Source: an uncultured Clostridium sp. (GTDB lineage: Bacteria; Bacillota; Clostridia; TANB77; CAG-508). Taken from it: a stretch of DNA of 49,878 nucleotides. The notes under the pieces are model-generated. The model was not told the origin of the DNA and searched no databases. It saw only the letters and a list, made by a program, of their open reading frames with translations. This document shows, in pieces, positions 1 through 7,623 of the stretch. Location of the stretch: positions 1-49,878 of the forward strand of contig CAMBEE010000011.1 of assembly GCA_945865665.1 (NCBI GenBank), written 5' to 3'. Every line of letters starts with the position of its first letter. The first letter of the stretch is position 1. Made by a program: the position numbers and the translations under genes.

Positions 1-329
1 ATTCTGAGGATAAAGAAGAAGATTCTGAGGATAAAGAAGAAGATTCTGAGGATAAGGAAGAAGATTCTGAGGATAAGGAAGAAGGTAAGAAGGAAGAGGA
101 TTCCGAGGATAAAGAAGAAGGTAAAAAAGAAGAAGGTACAAAAGATTCTTCACCTTTGAGTAAGGAAGACATCTTAAAGCTTATGTCAGAAAATTTAGCA
201 CCACTTATTAAAGATTCTGTTAAAGAAGTTTTAGGAATTAAAGATAGTAAAGGTTATGGTGGCATGCCTGCTGGGTCAGGAGAAAGCACTGTAGATATTT
301 CAGAGTATGATTACAGCAAATTCATCTAA
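1..329 (+). CDS. 3' part of an acidic-repeat head protein (scaffold/protease-region-like), truncated by the window edge
   Basis: The frame is open from base 3 to the TAA at 327-329 with no start inside the window. The N-terminal visible part is a low-complexity tract of SEDKEED and GKKEE units. It is followed by a helical stretch (SKEDILKLMSENLAPLI) and a Gly-rich tail ending YDYSKFI. The position just before a decoration protein and the major capsid protein suggests a prohead scaffold or the C-terminal scaffold part of a maturation protease. That role rests on position and composition only. The acidic repeat could also be a disordered linker of a portal or minor head protein. Confidence 0.5.
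   Translation, partial: SEDKEEDSEDKEEDSEDKEEDSEDKEEGKKEEDSEDKEEGKKEEGTKDSSPLSKEDILKLMSENLAPLIKDSVKEVLGIKDSKGYGGMPAGSGESTVDISEYDYSKFI
3..86 (+). repeat. 21-bp in-frame tandem repeat, four units
   Basis: Units at 3-23, 24-44, 45-65 and 66-86 each encode SEDKEED (the last ends in G). They differ by AAA/AAG wobble changes and the final GAT/GGT. The repeat may extend left of the window. A degenerate unit continues at about 99-119. Confidence 0.8.
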
Positions 330-371
330 ATTTTGCCGTGTAAAATTACTAAATTAAATAGGAGACTAAAA

Positions 372-1274
372 ATGCAGCAAAGTGGTAAAACATTATCAAT
401 GCATAATGATGCTATTTGGAAAGGAACATATACCAATAACGGAATGCTGTTGAAAATTCATGAAAACGCATTTACGATTGGATATGCTAACGTACTTGTC
501 CCAGATGGAACAGCTCAAGGTGCTGTAAAGTTTGGTAATGGTGTTTTCTTCAATCTTTCAGAAAAGAACAATACTGTTTACACAGGTGCACCTACAGTAA
601 CAGGAGCTTCTCCTGCTTTCGGCGGTATCATGGTTCGAGAACCTGCTATAGCTTCAGGATATCCAAGCATTAACGATGAAGTTGATTATTTTCAGAAAGG
701 TTTGCTCTGCCGTCAAGGTTATATAATCTATAAGAAAGGAGATATTTACCTTGATACAGGTATTAAGTATGAAGATGTAGAGCTTTTTGATTATGCTTAC
801 ATGAATTATGTAATGTTTATCAGAAAGACAGACGGTAGTGTATATTTTTCACCTGCTGAAACTAAATTTGAAAATGCAGATGACTTGAAAGTAGGTAGAG
901 TTTGTGGAATTAATCCAGATGACAGGTCAATTACCGTATATATTGCTCCTGTTTATCTTGCTGACACTAAAGCTATTGCTGGTGCTACACCTGAAATTAC
1001 AGCTGGGGAAGCAACTAACACAGAAGTCCCAGTAACAGTAAAAATTGGAACTCAAGCTTCTTTGATTCTTGACTTCAAGAAAACTACTGGAGGTGCTTAC
1101 ACCAATAATACTGATGTTCTTACTCCTACTTATGATGAAGGAGAATCAAAGTGGGTGCTTAAACACACATTTACAGATTTGGAAAAGAACACAGATTATA
1201 CTTTCCAAGTAAGGGCAATTTCAGCTTCTGGTGTTAAGGACGCAACTACAACCAAAACTACAACAAACACATAA
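372..1274 (+). CDS. Putative head decoration/cement protein with C-terminal Fn3/Ig-like domain
   Basis: The protein has 300 aa from the ATG at 372, which follows AGGAG at a good distance. The longer frame from 333 lacks a ribosome site. Residues 1 to about 195 resemble small capsid cement proteins: beta-rich, with a GYANVLVPDG segment and a CRQGYIIY strand. Residues about 205-300 read as one fibronectin-III or bacterial-Ig-like domain (alternating strands, TDYTFQVRAIS near the end, then a Thr-rich tail). It sits immediately before the major capsid gene, the usual place for a decoration protein. Surface Ig-like domains on phage heads often give weak adhesion to mucus or cells. The function is inferred from position and fold impression. 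Confidence 0.5.
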   Translation: MQQSGKTLSMHNDAIWKGTYTNNGMLLKIHENAFTIGYANVLVPDGTAQGAVKFGNGVFFNLSEKNNTVYTGAPTVTGASPAFGGIMVREPAIASGYPSINDEVDYFQKGLLCRQGYIIYKKGDIYLDTGIKYEDVELFDYAYMNYVMFIRKTDGSVYFSPAETKFENADDLKVGRVCGINPDDRSITVYIAPVYLADTKAIAGATPEITAGEATNTEVPVTVKIGTQASLILDFKKTTGGAYTNNTDVLTPTYDEGESKWVLKHTFTDLEKNTDYTFQVRAISASGVKDATTTKTTTNT

Positions 1275-1280
1275 ACATGT

Positions 1281-1308
1281 AGCTGACAGAAAAATATTTC
1301 TGTCAGCT
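1281..1308 (+). terminator. Hairpin after the decoration gene (weak or partial terminator)
   Basis: The inverted repeat AGCTGACAG / CTGTCAGCT has 9 bp and a 10-nt AT loop. It lies 6 nt after the stop codon. No T-run follows, so it may be an attenuator or an mRNA 3'-end stabiliser rather than a full terminator. Confidence 0.45.
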
Positions 1309-1319
1309 TACTTAAACAA

Positions 1320-1338
1320 GATTTCTACTTCAGTAGAT
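1320..1338 (+). repeat. Cas12a crRNA-handle-like hairpin, copy 1 (upstream of major capsid gene)
   Basis: GATTTCTAC-TTCA-GTAGAT matches the 19-nt Cas12a (type V-A) handle at every constrained position except the first base (G for A). The stem is TCTAC/GTAGA and the loop TTCA. It lies between the 1281-1308 hairpin and the SD (GGAGG) of the capsid gene, oriented with transcription. The 20 nt that would form the guide contain the SD and the start codon. Confidence 0.8.
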
Positions 1339-1352
1339 ACGGAGGTTAAAAT

Positions 1353-2780
1353 ATGATTGGAGCTAAAAAGAGAAGCCAAAATTTTTCAGGTTTAGTAAGA
1401 AAACTTGAAGCAGATATAAACAATAGATTTCCTAACATTTCTAACAGTATACAGTCTATCAATATAGATTCTTCACCTATTTCTGGTGCTGTAAGATCAG
1501 CAGGTGTTTTTATTAATGTTGATAGTAAAGTCTGTACTAAAGATATTTCAAAAGAACACAAGCCTGCTGTACGAACAGAGATACCAGAAGCAACCAAAAA
1601 ATACATTGATAAAACAATGGATGCTTTGATAAAAAAAGGTGTTTCTGAGGAAGAAGCTGAAAAGAAAGTAAAAGATGCTTTGGTTCCTTGCATGGGATAT
1701 GATAAAGATTCTGGACAGTATGTTGTTTCAGCAATGCCACCTCTTAAAGAAGGTGCAACATATGATTCAATACTTGAAAGAACAAGTATTCCTATGTGGA
1801 ATATTGGATGGTTAACTAAAATTTTCAAGCAACCTTTTGCAACAAGCCATGCTAAAAATCTTGTTTCTGTAGAAAGCTTTAGTAATCCTTGGGCAGATGT
1901 TATCGGTGTTTTCAAAGAAAGCTTTGAAGGTTACGGAAAACTTTCAAACACAGCTAGAGGAAATTTCAAGCAGAATAACTCTAACCCGGTAACTAACGAA
2001 GCATCAACCATTGTAGACGAAGTTTACAATATCAGTGTTGACTACGAATCTGACATAATGGAAGATATCAAAGCTAACCAGGCTGGAAACTTCATAACAG
2101 GTCAAATTAAAGCAGACCGTGAAAAGTATGCTATGATGATACTTGACCGAATGCAAGATGCTCTTATTTACTTTGGTGACAAAGAAACAGGAATTCTCGG
2201 GCTTCAAGATGTTGCCCCTGTAGAAGTATATGCTGACACTCCGTTGTATGAAATTTTTACAGGAAACGATGCAACATCCGGTGCTAAGATTGTTAAAGCT
2301 ATGAATAAGCTGATTGGTGATTTCTTGAGACAGAATCACTACATGGCTAGAGAGCTTAAAATTAATGTTTCAGAATATGCATTTCAAGCTCTTACCCAGG
2401 CTTTGTACTCTGATCAGTTTAGCCCTGCTTCACCTATTAAAGTATTGAACGGAAATTTCAAGGCACAGAATGAACTTGACGGTGGATTAGTTCAGTGTAA
2501 ATATACTATTGTTTCTGATACGATGTGTAATCCCAGAACTCCATTCAATCCAAGTGATTATGATATAGCATTCATGACAGTACCTACTATTAGTGATGCA
2601 TTAACAGGAGAGCAGAGTTCTTTGGTTATCCATCCCGAGTTGCTCAAGAGCTACATGATTCCAGCTTTGTGGCAGAGAAGTGGTATTTTGTATACTATGT
2701 ACCGCCGTGTAGGTGGTATCCTCGCCCCTATCGAGGGAACCGTAAAGACGGTTATGGGCCTTGGCGTGCAATTAAATTAA
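1353..2780 (+). CDS. Major capsid protein (HK97-fold-like)
   Basis: The protein has 475 aa, starting at an ATG with SD GGAGG. The long N-terminal part (1 to about 110) is helical and charged, as in a delta domain or scaffold. The central and C-terminal parts carry segments typical of HK97-like capsid proteins: DALIYFGDKETGILGL followed by a loop, then the IGDFLRQNHYMA helix and a hydrophobic VAPVEVYADTPL segment. It is followed by a strong terminator, as expected for a very highly expressed gene. Position between the decoration and head-completion genes supports the call. The leader carries a Cas12a-handle-like hairpin. Confidence comes from synteny and overall pattern, not a diagnostic motif. 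Confidence 0.75.
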   Translation: MIGAKKRSQNFSGLVRKLEADINNRFPNISNSIQSINIDSSPISGAVRSAGVFINVDSKVCTKDISKEHKPAVRTEIPEATKKYIDKTMDALIKKGVSEEEAEKKVKDALVPCMGYDKDSGQYVVSAMPPLKEGATYDSILERTSIPMWNIGWLTKIFKQPFATSHAKNLVSVESFSNPWADVIGVFKESFEGYGKLSNTARGNFKQNNSNPVTNEASTIVDEVYNISVDYESDIMEDIKANQAGNFITGQIKADREKYAMMILDRMQDALIYFGDKETGILGLQDVAPVEVYADTPLYEIFTGNDATSGAKIVKAMNKLIGDFLRQNHYMARELKINVSEYAFQALTQALYSDQFSPASPIKVLNGNFKAQNELDGGLVQCKYTIVSDTMCNPRTPFNPSDYDIAFMTVPTISDALTGEQSSLVIHPELLKSYMIPALWQRSGILYTMYRRVGGILAPIEGTVKTVMGLGVQLN

Positions 2781-2826
2781 ATAGTTATATACTATAAAGT
2801 TAAAAGCCAAAAATTGTAAAATGTTG

Positions 2827-2858
2827 AAATCCCTCAATATATAATTGAGGGATTTTTT
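2827..2858 (+). terminator. Rho-independent terminator after major capsid gene
   Basis: A 12-bp perfect stem (AAATCCCTCAAT / ATTGAGGGATTT) with a 5-nt loop is followed by a run of six T. This is a strong intrinsic terminator that closes the capsid transcript before the inserted endonuclease gene. Confidence 0.9.
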
Positions 2859-2882
2859 ATTTATTTTTGTTTTGATAAAATC

Positions 2883-2911
2883 TTGATTAAAATACTTCTT
2901 TGTACTATGAT
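2883..2911 (+). promoter_or_regulatory. Sigma70-like promoter for the endonuclease gene
   Basis: TTGATT (2883-2888), 17-nt spacer, TATGAT (2906-2911), 20 nt upstream of the ATG at 2932, whose SD is AGGAG. It gives the cassette its own transcription. Confidence 0.55.
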
Positions 2912-2931
2912 TGTAGCAGAAGGAGTAAAAT

Positions 2932-4485
2932 ATGGATGTTAATAAAACATATGGAAGATTAACCGTAGTTTCTTTTGTAGAAAAAAAGAATTATAGAAAT
3001 TGGTGGTTGTGTAAATGTACTTGTGGTAATACTAAGATTTGTAGAGAAGACCGATTACTTAAAGGTACAGTAAAGTCTTGTGGGTGCGAAAAGAAAGAAC
3101 CAGCTGCAAATAGATTAAATCTTGTAGGTAAAAGATTTGAAAAACTAAAAGTCATTTCTTTTGCTTTTATAAAAGATGGAAAAAGCTACTGGAACTGTGT
3201 TTGTGATTGTGGAAAAGAAAAGGTAGTGTGTGGAAAACTCTTAGTAAGAGGCACAACTAAATCTTGTGGTTGTTTAAAACAAATTAAAGGTAAAACAAAG
3301 AAAAAAAGAAATTATAAAGTTGTTTCTGACACAAGAAACCTGGCGAAAGTCTTTGGGAAATGTGAAGGTGCAATATATAGAGCAAAGCGTCTACTCTTTA
3401 ATGAAAATATACCATTTTTAAGTGAAGTACAAAAACAAAAAATGAGAGATTATTTTGAGACAACTAAAGGAAGAAAGTTATCTGATTGCACGGAATTGGC
3501 TAAAGAATTTAAAAGAAGCAAACAAACTATTTTTGAAACAAAGCATATTCTTTTTGGAGAAAATGTGTCTAAACTGTCACCTGAACAAAGAGATAAAATG
3601 GAAGATTATTTTAAGCATACAGAGCAAAGTGGAACTTCATTTAAAGAAAAAGAAGTTTCAGATTTTATAAAATCAATTTATAAAGGAAAAGTAATAAATA
3701 ATGACAGAGATACAATAGCACCAAAAGAAATAGATATATACATACCAGAAAAGAAGTTTGCTATAGAATATAACGGCTTAATTTGGCACAGTGAAAGAGC
3801 AGATCGTACACAGTTTTACCATTGGAATAAAACAAAAATGTGCTTAGAAAAAGGTATACGACTGTTACATATATATGAAAATGAATGGAGATACAAGCAG
3901 GATATATGTAAGTCGATGATAGCTAGTGCCTTAGGTATTTATAAAAGAAAAGAGTTTGCAAGGAATTGTGAAGTAAAAGAAGTTACAGATAAAAAGGTTG
4001 TTATTGATTTTTTTAATGAAAATCATATACAAGGTGCTGTACACAATTACTCTCTTTGCTTAGGACTTTACAAAGATAATGAACTTTTACAAGCTGTTGT
4101 GTTTGGTAAACAACATTTTGGTAAAAAAGGAATTATAGAACTATATAGAATGGTAACAAAAAAGAATACACAAGTTATAGGTGGTTTTTCTAAGCTCATG
4201 AAGCATTCTCCGTATGATACTGTAGTATCATATGTTGCTTTACGTCTTTTTGATGCCAAAGGTTATTTAGCCGGTAATTGGAAGATAGAACATAGATCAC
4301 AACCTTCCTTCGATATTACAGACGGTGAAAACTTGTATACAAGACATTTATTTAAGAAAGAACGATGTTTGAAAATGTTTACCAATGTTACAGAAGATAT
4401 GACAGAAAGAGAAATGCAGATTAAAAATGGATTTTATAGAATTTGGGATTGTGGTACTTATAAAGTAGTATGGAACAGACCTTGA
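2932..4485 (+). CDS. Homing endonuclease of the Vsr/EDxHD type with N-terminal zinc-finger repeats
   Basis: The protein has 517 aa. Residues about 1-110 hold two copies of a Cys-rich module (WxCxCxCG, then KSCGC about 25 residues on), each able to bind zinc. These modules occur in front of free-standing phage endonucleases. Residues about 130-215 hold two similar helical DNA-binding repeats (LFxENIP.LS / LFGENVSKLS). The catalytic domain has EIDIYIP (266-272), AIEYNG (about 277-282), WHSE and HIYENEW (about 312-318), the layout of Vsr-like EDxHD nucleases. The gene has its own promoter and sits behind the capsid terminator, so it is a self-contained selfish insertion. No intron boundary is visible around it. 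Confidence 0.75.
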   Translation: MDVNKTYGRLTVVSFVEKKNYRNWWLCKCTCGNTKICREDRLLKGTVKSCGCEKKEPAANRLNLVGKRFEKLKVISFAFIKDGKSYWNCVCDCGKEKVVCGKLLVRGTTKSCGCLKQIKGKTKKKRNYKVVSDTRNLAKVFGKCEGAIYRAKRLLFNENIPFLSEVQKQKMRDYFETTKGRKLSDCTELAKEFKRSKQTIFETKHILFGENVSKLSPEQRDKMEDYFKHTEQSGTSFKEKEVSDFIKSIYKGKVINNDRDTIAPKEIDIYIPEKKFAIEYNGLIWHSERADRTQFYHWNKTKMCLEKGIRLLHIYENEWRYKQDICKSMIASALGIYKRKEFARNCEVKEVTDKKVVIDFFNENHIQGAVHNYSLCLGLYKDNELLQAVVFGKQHFGKKGIIELYRMVTKKNTQVIGGFSKLMKHSPYDTVVSYVALRLFDAKGYLAGNWKIEHRSQPSFDITDGENLYTRHLFKKERCLKMFTNVTEDMTEREMQIKNGFYRIWDCGTYKVVWNRP

Positions 4486-4513
4486 CAAATAACAGATAAA
4501 CAGGCATTATAAT
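4482..4513 (+). promoter_or_regulatory. Promoter upstream of the head-completion genes
   Basis: TTGACA (4482-4487) overlaps the stop codon of the endonuclease. TATAAT lies at 4508-4513 with a 20-nt spacer; CATTAT at 4505-4510 gives a 17-nt spacer. It restarts late transcription after the inserted cassette. Confidence 0.6.
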
Positions 4514-4538
4514 ATATACTATATAGTTGGAGGATTAA

Positions 4539-5009
4539 ATGAAATATATTAAGAACAATTCAGACAAAGATTTACTTTTCAAGACAAAGAAAGGAAATTT
4601 GGAAGTTGAGTTTGTGTTTCCATGTTTTACAGTTTTTACTGACACAGGTAATGTTGCTTCTACTGGAGTTACTGAGATTTCTGAATCAGACTACAACTTG
4701 TTGCTTACTGGTAACAGAATGTTTAAGTCTTTTGTAGAAAAAGGAATTTTCACTGAATCTAAAAAAGATGTTACACCTAAAGCAGCTGATACTATGAAAG
4801 CAATGCAGAAAGAAAATGAAAAGCTTAAAAAAGATTTGCAGAAAGCTCAAAAAGAAGCAGAAGAAGCAGCTAAGAAAGCAAAAGAAGTAGCTGAAAACGG
4901 AGAATCAGAAGATTTGAAAAAGCTGAAAGAGGAAAATAAATCTTTGAAGAAGCAACTTGAAGATTTGGCTGCACAATCTAAGACAGAAACTTCAACTGAA
5001 GGGTTTTAA
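4539..5009 (+). CDS. Small head-region protein with C-terminal coiled coil
   Basis: The protein has 156 aa; its ATG follows TTGGAGG. Residues 1 to about 75 form a compact beta-rich domain (FVFPCFTVFTDTG). Residues about 80-150 are a Lys/Glu/Ala-rich heptad coiled coil. A small protein with a similar short N-terminal fold often follows the capsid gene in phages of this layout. I cannot assign a specific role. It may be a head-tail joining or head-fibre component. It starts the operon that continues into the connector genes. Confidence 0.6.
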   Translation: MKYIKNNSDKDLLFKTKKGNLEVEFVFPCFTVFTDTGNVASTGVTEISESDYNLLLTGNRMFKSFVEKGIFTESKKDVTPKAADTMKAMQKENEKLKKDLQKAQKEAEEAAKKAKEVAENGESEDLKKLKEENKSLKKQLEDLAAQSKTETSTEGF

Positions 5010-5014
5010 GTAAG

Positions 5015-5482
5015 ATGAGCAATCCTGTAGCAACAAGTAGAGCTAGACCAATTAAAATTACAAGAGAATGGTTTAGGCAAAGGTACGGACAAAATTTTCC
5101 TGACTTGCTCAAAAGTGAAACAGATGAGCTACTTGATTCTTGTATTGACGAAGTATACACTATGTTTTTTGGTGTTGCTGATTTATGGGTACATTTAGAC
5201 AGAGAGACCTATTGTGACAAGACAAGAATGTGCTACGGATTACTTGTAGCTTGGTATATAACTGACTTATACCCCAATTATGCTTTGGGAGTAGTAAGTT
5301 CTGGTGGAATACCAATAGCAGAAAAAGTTATTGGTGGAGTAAAAATAAGGTTTAGCGAAGGTCAAAAAGCAAGTGGAAACAATGCAATGTTGCTTAACTC
5401 ACTAAAAAGCAATGCTTTTGGTGCTAAAGCATATATGATGATAGAATCTTCAGCAAAGAAAAACTTATTTGTTGGTTATTAA
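5015..5482 (+). CDS. Putative head-tail connector (DUF4054-like adaptor)
   Basis: The protein has 155 aa, 5 nt after the preceding stop, with a poor SD, so it is probably translationally coupled. An N-terminal helical part (EWFRQRYGQNFPDLLKS) is followed by helices around WVHL and YGLLVAWYITDLYP. Then comes a strand pair with GGVKIRFSEG, similar to the GxVSVSY segment of connector proteins. Size and place between capsid and neck genes fit an adaptor bound under the portal. The family assignment is tentative. Its stop codon TAA leads straight into handle copy 2. Confidence 0.45.
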   Translation: MSNPVATSRARPIKITREWFRQRYGQNFPDLLKSETDELLDSCIDEVYTMFFGVADLWVHLDRETYCDKTRMCYGLLVAWYITDLYPNYALGVVSSGGIPIAEKVIGGVKIRFSEGQKASGNNAMLLNSLKSNAFGAKAYMMIESSAKKNLFVGY

Positions 5483-5501
5483 AATTTCTACTGTTGTAGA
5501 T
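5483..5501 (+). repeat. Cas12a crRNA-handle-like hairpin, copy 2 (identical to the Francisella-type handle)
   Basis: AATTTCTAC-TGTT-GTAGAT, 19 of 19 bases as in the FnCas12a mature crRNA handle. It starts right after the stop codon at 5482 and precedes the AGAGG SD of the next gene. The stem TCTAC/GTAGA and the 5' AATT are those needed for the Cas12a pseudoknot. Confidence 0.9.
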
Positions 5502-5522
5502 TAGATGTAGAGGATGATTAAA

Positions 5523-5831
5523 ATGTTTTTTAGTGTTAAAAAAGCAATGATAATCGGAGGTAAAGTATATTACCCTTGTATTTGTTACGAAATTTCTTCA
5601 GCTTTAGAGGAAACTGTTTATTTTCTTAGAAATAAAGGACAAGCTGAAATTTATCCTATTAAAGTTCACTTCCAAAATGGAAAAGTAATTGAGAACTTAG
5701 ATAATGTAATTAAAAGAAAATCTAACAAATCATCTAAGCCAAAGAATTCAGGCTTTAAGGGCACCCCTATTACAGAAGAATTAGGGCAAAAATTAAGAGA
5801 CCTTCCTGAAGTTGAAGATGAAGATTTTTAA
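5523..5831 (+). CDS. Hypothetical neck-region protein
   Basis: The protein has 102 aa from the ATG at 5523, 9 nt after AGAGG. The ATG at 5514 directly touches the SD and is unlikely to be used. The N-terminal half is beta-rich (GGKVYYPCICYEIS). The C-terminal half is basic then acidic (KRKSNKSSKP ... EVEDEDF) and probably disordered. It could be a head-closure accessory. No family is recognised. It is the first gene behind handle copy 2, so its translation would be the one affected if Cas12a bound that leader. Confidence 0.55.
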   Translation: MFFSVKKAMIIGGKVYYPCICYEISSALEETVYFLRNKGQAEIYPIKVHFQNGKVIENLDNVIKRKSNKSSKPKNSGFKGTPITEELGQKLRDLPEVEDEDF

Positions 5832-5860
5832 TTTATGCTTTTGTAGGTAGAGAGGTAGGT

Positions 5861-6250
5861 ATGGCTATTTATGGAGATATGCTTTCATTTTTTCCAGAGT
5901 TGTTTGTATCTTTTGATTATTACTCTTTATCTACAAAAGTAAAATCTGGATATGATACTAGACAAGATTTAGGGAAGATAACAGGGATATTTCAATACTT
6001 GAAGAAAGGGGAGTTAAAACGAGAAAATGACACTATAACTAGTGTTGAAGTTCCTACGATATGGACTAGAAATAAATTAGCTGAAGGAAATTTTATAACT
6101 TACGAGGATATAAATTACAGAATAGTAAAGAACGCTACATGGCTATTTGAAGGTGGTTTTAGTTGTTATATACTTGAAGAATTTGTCGGTAATTTAGATA
6201 CACAACAACCTTTTGAATATGTTAATTTAGGACAAAATAGTTATGCCTAA
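5861..6250 (+). CDS. Putative head-closure (stopper) protein
   Basis: The protein has 129 aa; its ATG follows GAGAGG. It has alternating strands with a VEVPTIWTRNKLAEGNFITYEDINYRIV-like barrel pattern, an acidic centre, and a C-terminal strand ILEEFVG. Small beta-barrel stopper proteins lie between connector and tail-completion genes, where this gene sits. It overlaps the next gene by 8 nt, which implies coupled translation. The call is from position, size and predicted fold; no signature motif is visible. Confidence 0.4.
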   Translation: MAIYGDMLSFFPELFVSFDYYSLSTKVKSGYDTRQDLGKITGIFQYLKKGELKRENDTITSVEVPTIWTRNKLAEGNFITYEDINYRIVKNATWLFEGGFSCYILEEFVGNLDTQQPFEYVNLGQNSYA

Positions 6251-7061
6251 GTTTCAGAATTTTTCAAAAAATGCAGATTTACTTGATTATGAAATACTAG
6301 ATTTTGATACGTTAAACTTGAATGAGACAGGCATAAATGATAATAGAATGAGATTACCAGATAGGTATGATATCAGTAAATTTTATAAAAGAAACAAAAG
6401 GAATAATGAGAAAGGTAGATGGGTAAAAAAAGATGCAGATGATTTGATTGATTTTTCATCTGATTTTGATTGGCAAATTACATATAAATTTCCAGATACA
6501 ATAAGAAACAATAATGTTGCAGGACATAAATACGGTGGAAATTCTGTAACTTTAAGAAGATTATATTTAATCTTGTGTGAAAAATTAAATGGGGGAATAT
6601 TTTTTATTGACACATACTTTGAATCGGTATACCCTTATACTGTTAAGAGTATAGTTGATGCAAGCTTAGAATCAATTAAAGCTGAGTTATTGGAAGTAGC
6701 TAATGCTGAGCTAGAAGAAGCTGTAGCGACTAAAAAAGGTTCTTTAGATAGAAGATATAAAAGCAATAGAGGAATGAAGGCTAAAATTAAAAGGTATGAG
6801 CAATTTGCAACATCCTGGGAAGATTCTCAAGGTGAGTACTTAGCTAATATAATTAAAGAAGATATTGTTAGTTGCCTTGAATCTGGACAAATACCTTTAT
6901 TATTTAGTAATGACATAAGGACGGAGAGAATTAAAAAACGACTTGGTTTATCTTTAGATACTAGATTCTTTGCTACAGGGCAACTTATAGAGAGTTTACA
7001 ACTTTTTGTTAAAATCAGAGGAAATAACACATGGAAAACAGACAAGGGTTTATTGGTGTAA
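6243..7061 (+). CDS. Putative tail-completion/neck protein (HK97 gp10-like C-terminus)
   Basis: The protein has 272 aa, overlapping the previous gene by 8 nt and the next by 31 nt. The C-terminal part (about 225-265) reads IRTERIKKRLGLSLDTRFFATGQL, followed by hydrophobic strands. This matches the pattern of gp10-like tail-completion proteins, where a conserved T-G-x-L precedes the last strands. The N-terminal 120 residues are charged and of unknown fold. A central helical region has ELEEAVATKK. This protein probably joins the neck to the contractile tail. Confidence 0.45.
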   Translation: MPKFQNFSKNADLLDYEILDFDTLNLNETGINDNRMRLPDRYDISKFYKRNKRNNEKGRWVKKDADDLIDFSSDFDWQITYKFPDTIRNNNVAGHKYGGNSVTLRRLYLILCEKLNGGIFFIDTYFESVYPYTVKSIVDASLESIKAELLEVANAELEEAVATKKGSLDRRYKSNRGMKAKIKRYEQFATSWEDSQGEYLANIIKEDIVSCLESGQIPLLFSNDIRTERIKKRLGLSLDTRFFATGQLIESLQLFVKIRGNNTWKTDKGLLV

Positions 7062-7591
7062 ATTTTAACAATTTAAGAAAAGCACTGTATTTATTTTTCT
7101 TTGGTGTAGATGATGGAAAATGTAATAATTTTTCCTCTGATAAATATAAGTATATAATACCTATGCAAGGTAATTTTGAAAATCCATTACAACTGAATGA
7201 TAAAGATACTTTTATAATGTACTGGATTGAAAAAGATGAATCTTTAACTCAAGATGATTTAATACAAGTGGATGCTGAAGGTTTTACAAGACAGAAGTGT
7301 ATAGCATCTATATTATTAAGATTTGTCGGTAATGAAGCTGAAAATTGGGTTAAAACATTTAGGCATTTAGCAAAGAGAGAAGATGTAACGGAGATTTGGA
7401 CAGGAGTATGTAATGCAGAAAAATTATTTTACACTTCTCCAATTATCCCTAGAAAAATAAATTATTCTGGAGTAAATAGTCAAATAGCATTTGACGTAAG
7501 GTTCAAATTGTATTATGATGAGAGTATGAATACTGGATGGAAACCTTTAGAGGGTATAGATTTTAATTTCAAAGGAAATTTAATTAAATAA
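7031..7591 (+). CDS. Putative tail terminator protein
   Basis: The protein has 186 aa. The ATG lies inside the preceding gene (31-nt overlap), so translation is probably coupled. The segment KCIASILLRFVGNEAENWVKTFRHLA resembles the strand-helix core of tail terminators (gpU-like), which cap the tail tube. Gene order completion-terminator-sheath-tube is the standard myovirus order and supports it. Catalytic or binding residues are not expected for this class. The stop codon TAA is followed directly by handle copy 3. Confidence 0.5.
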   Translation: MENRQGFIGVNFNNLRKALYLFFFGVDDGKCNNFSSDKYKYIIPMQGNFENPLQLNDKDTFIMYWIEKDESLTQDDLIQVDAEGFTRQKCIASILLRFVGNEAENWVKTFRHLAKREDVTEIWTGVCNAEKLFYTSPIIPRKINYSGVNSQIAFDVRFKLYYDESMNTGWKPLEGIDFNFKGNLIK

Positions 7592-7610
7592 AATTTCTAC
7601 TTGTGTAGAT
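7592..7610 (+). repeat. Cas12a crRNA-handle-like hairpin, copy 3 (upstream of tail sheath)
   Basis: AATTTCTAC-TTGT-GTAGAT is a full 19-nt match outside the variable loop. It begins at the stop codon of the terminator gene, and TTGGAGG follows immediately. The SD and GTG start of the sheath gene therefore lie in the would-be guide segment. Confidence 0.9.
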
Positions 7611-7623
7611 TTGGAGGTTTATT

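Noticed and set aside
7104..7122. TTTTTCTTTGGTGTAGATG as a handle in the tail terminator gene
   Set aside because: The 5' arm is TCTTT and cannot form the stem; it is fully coding.
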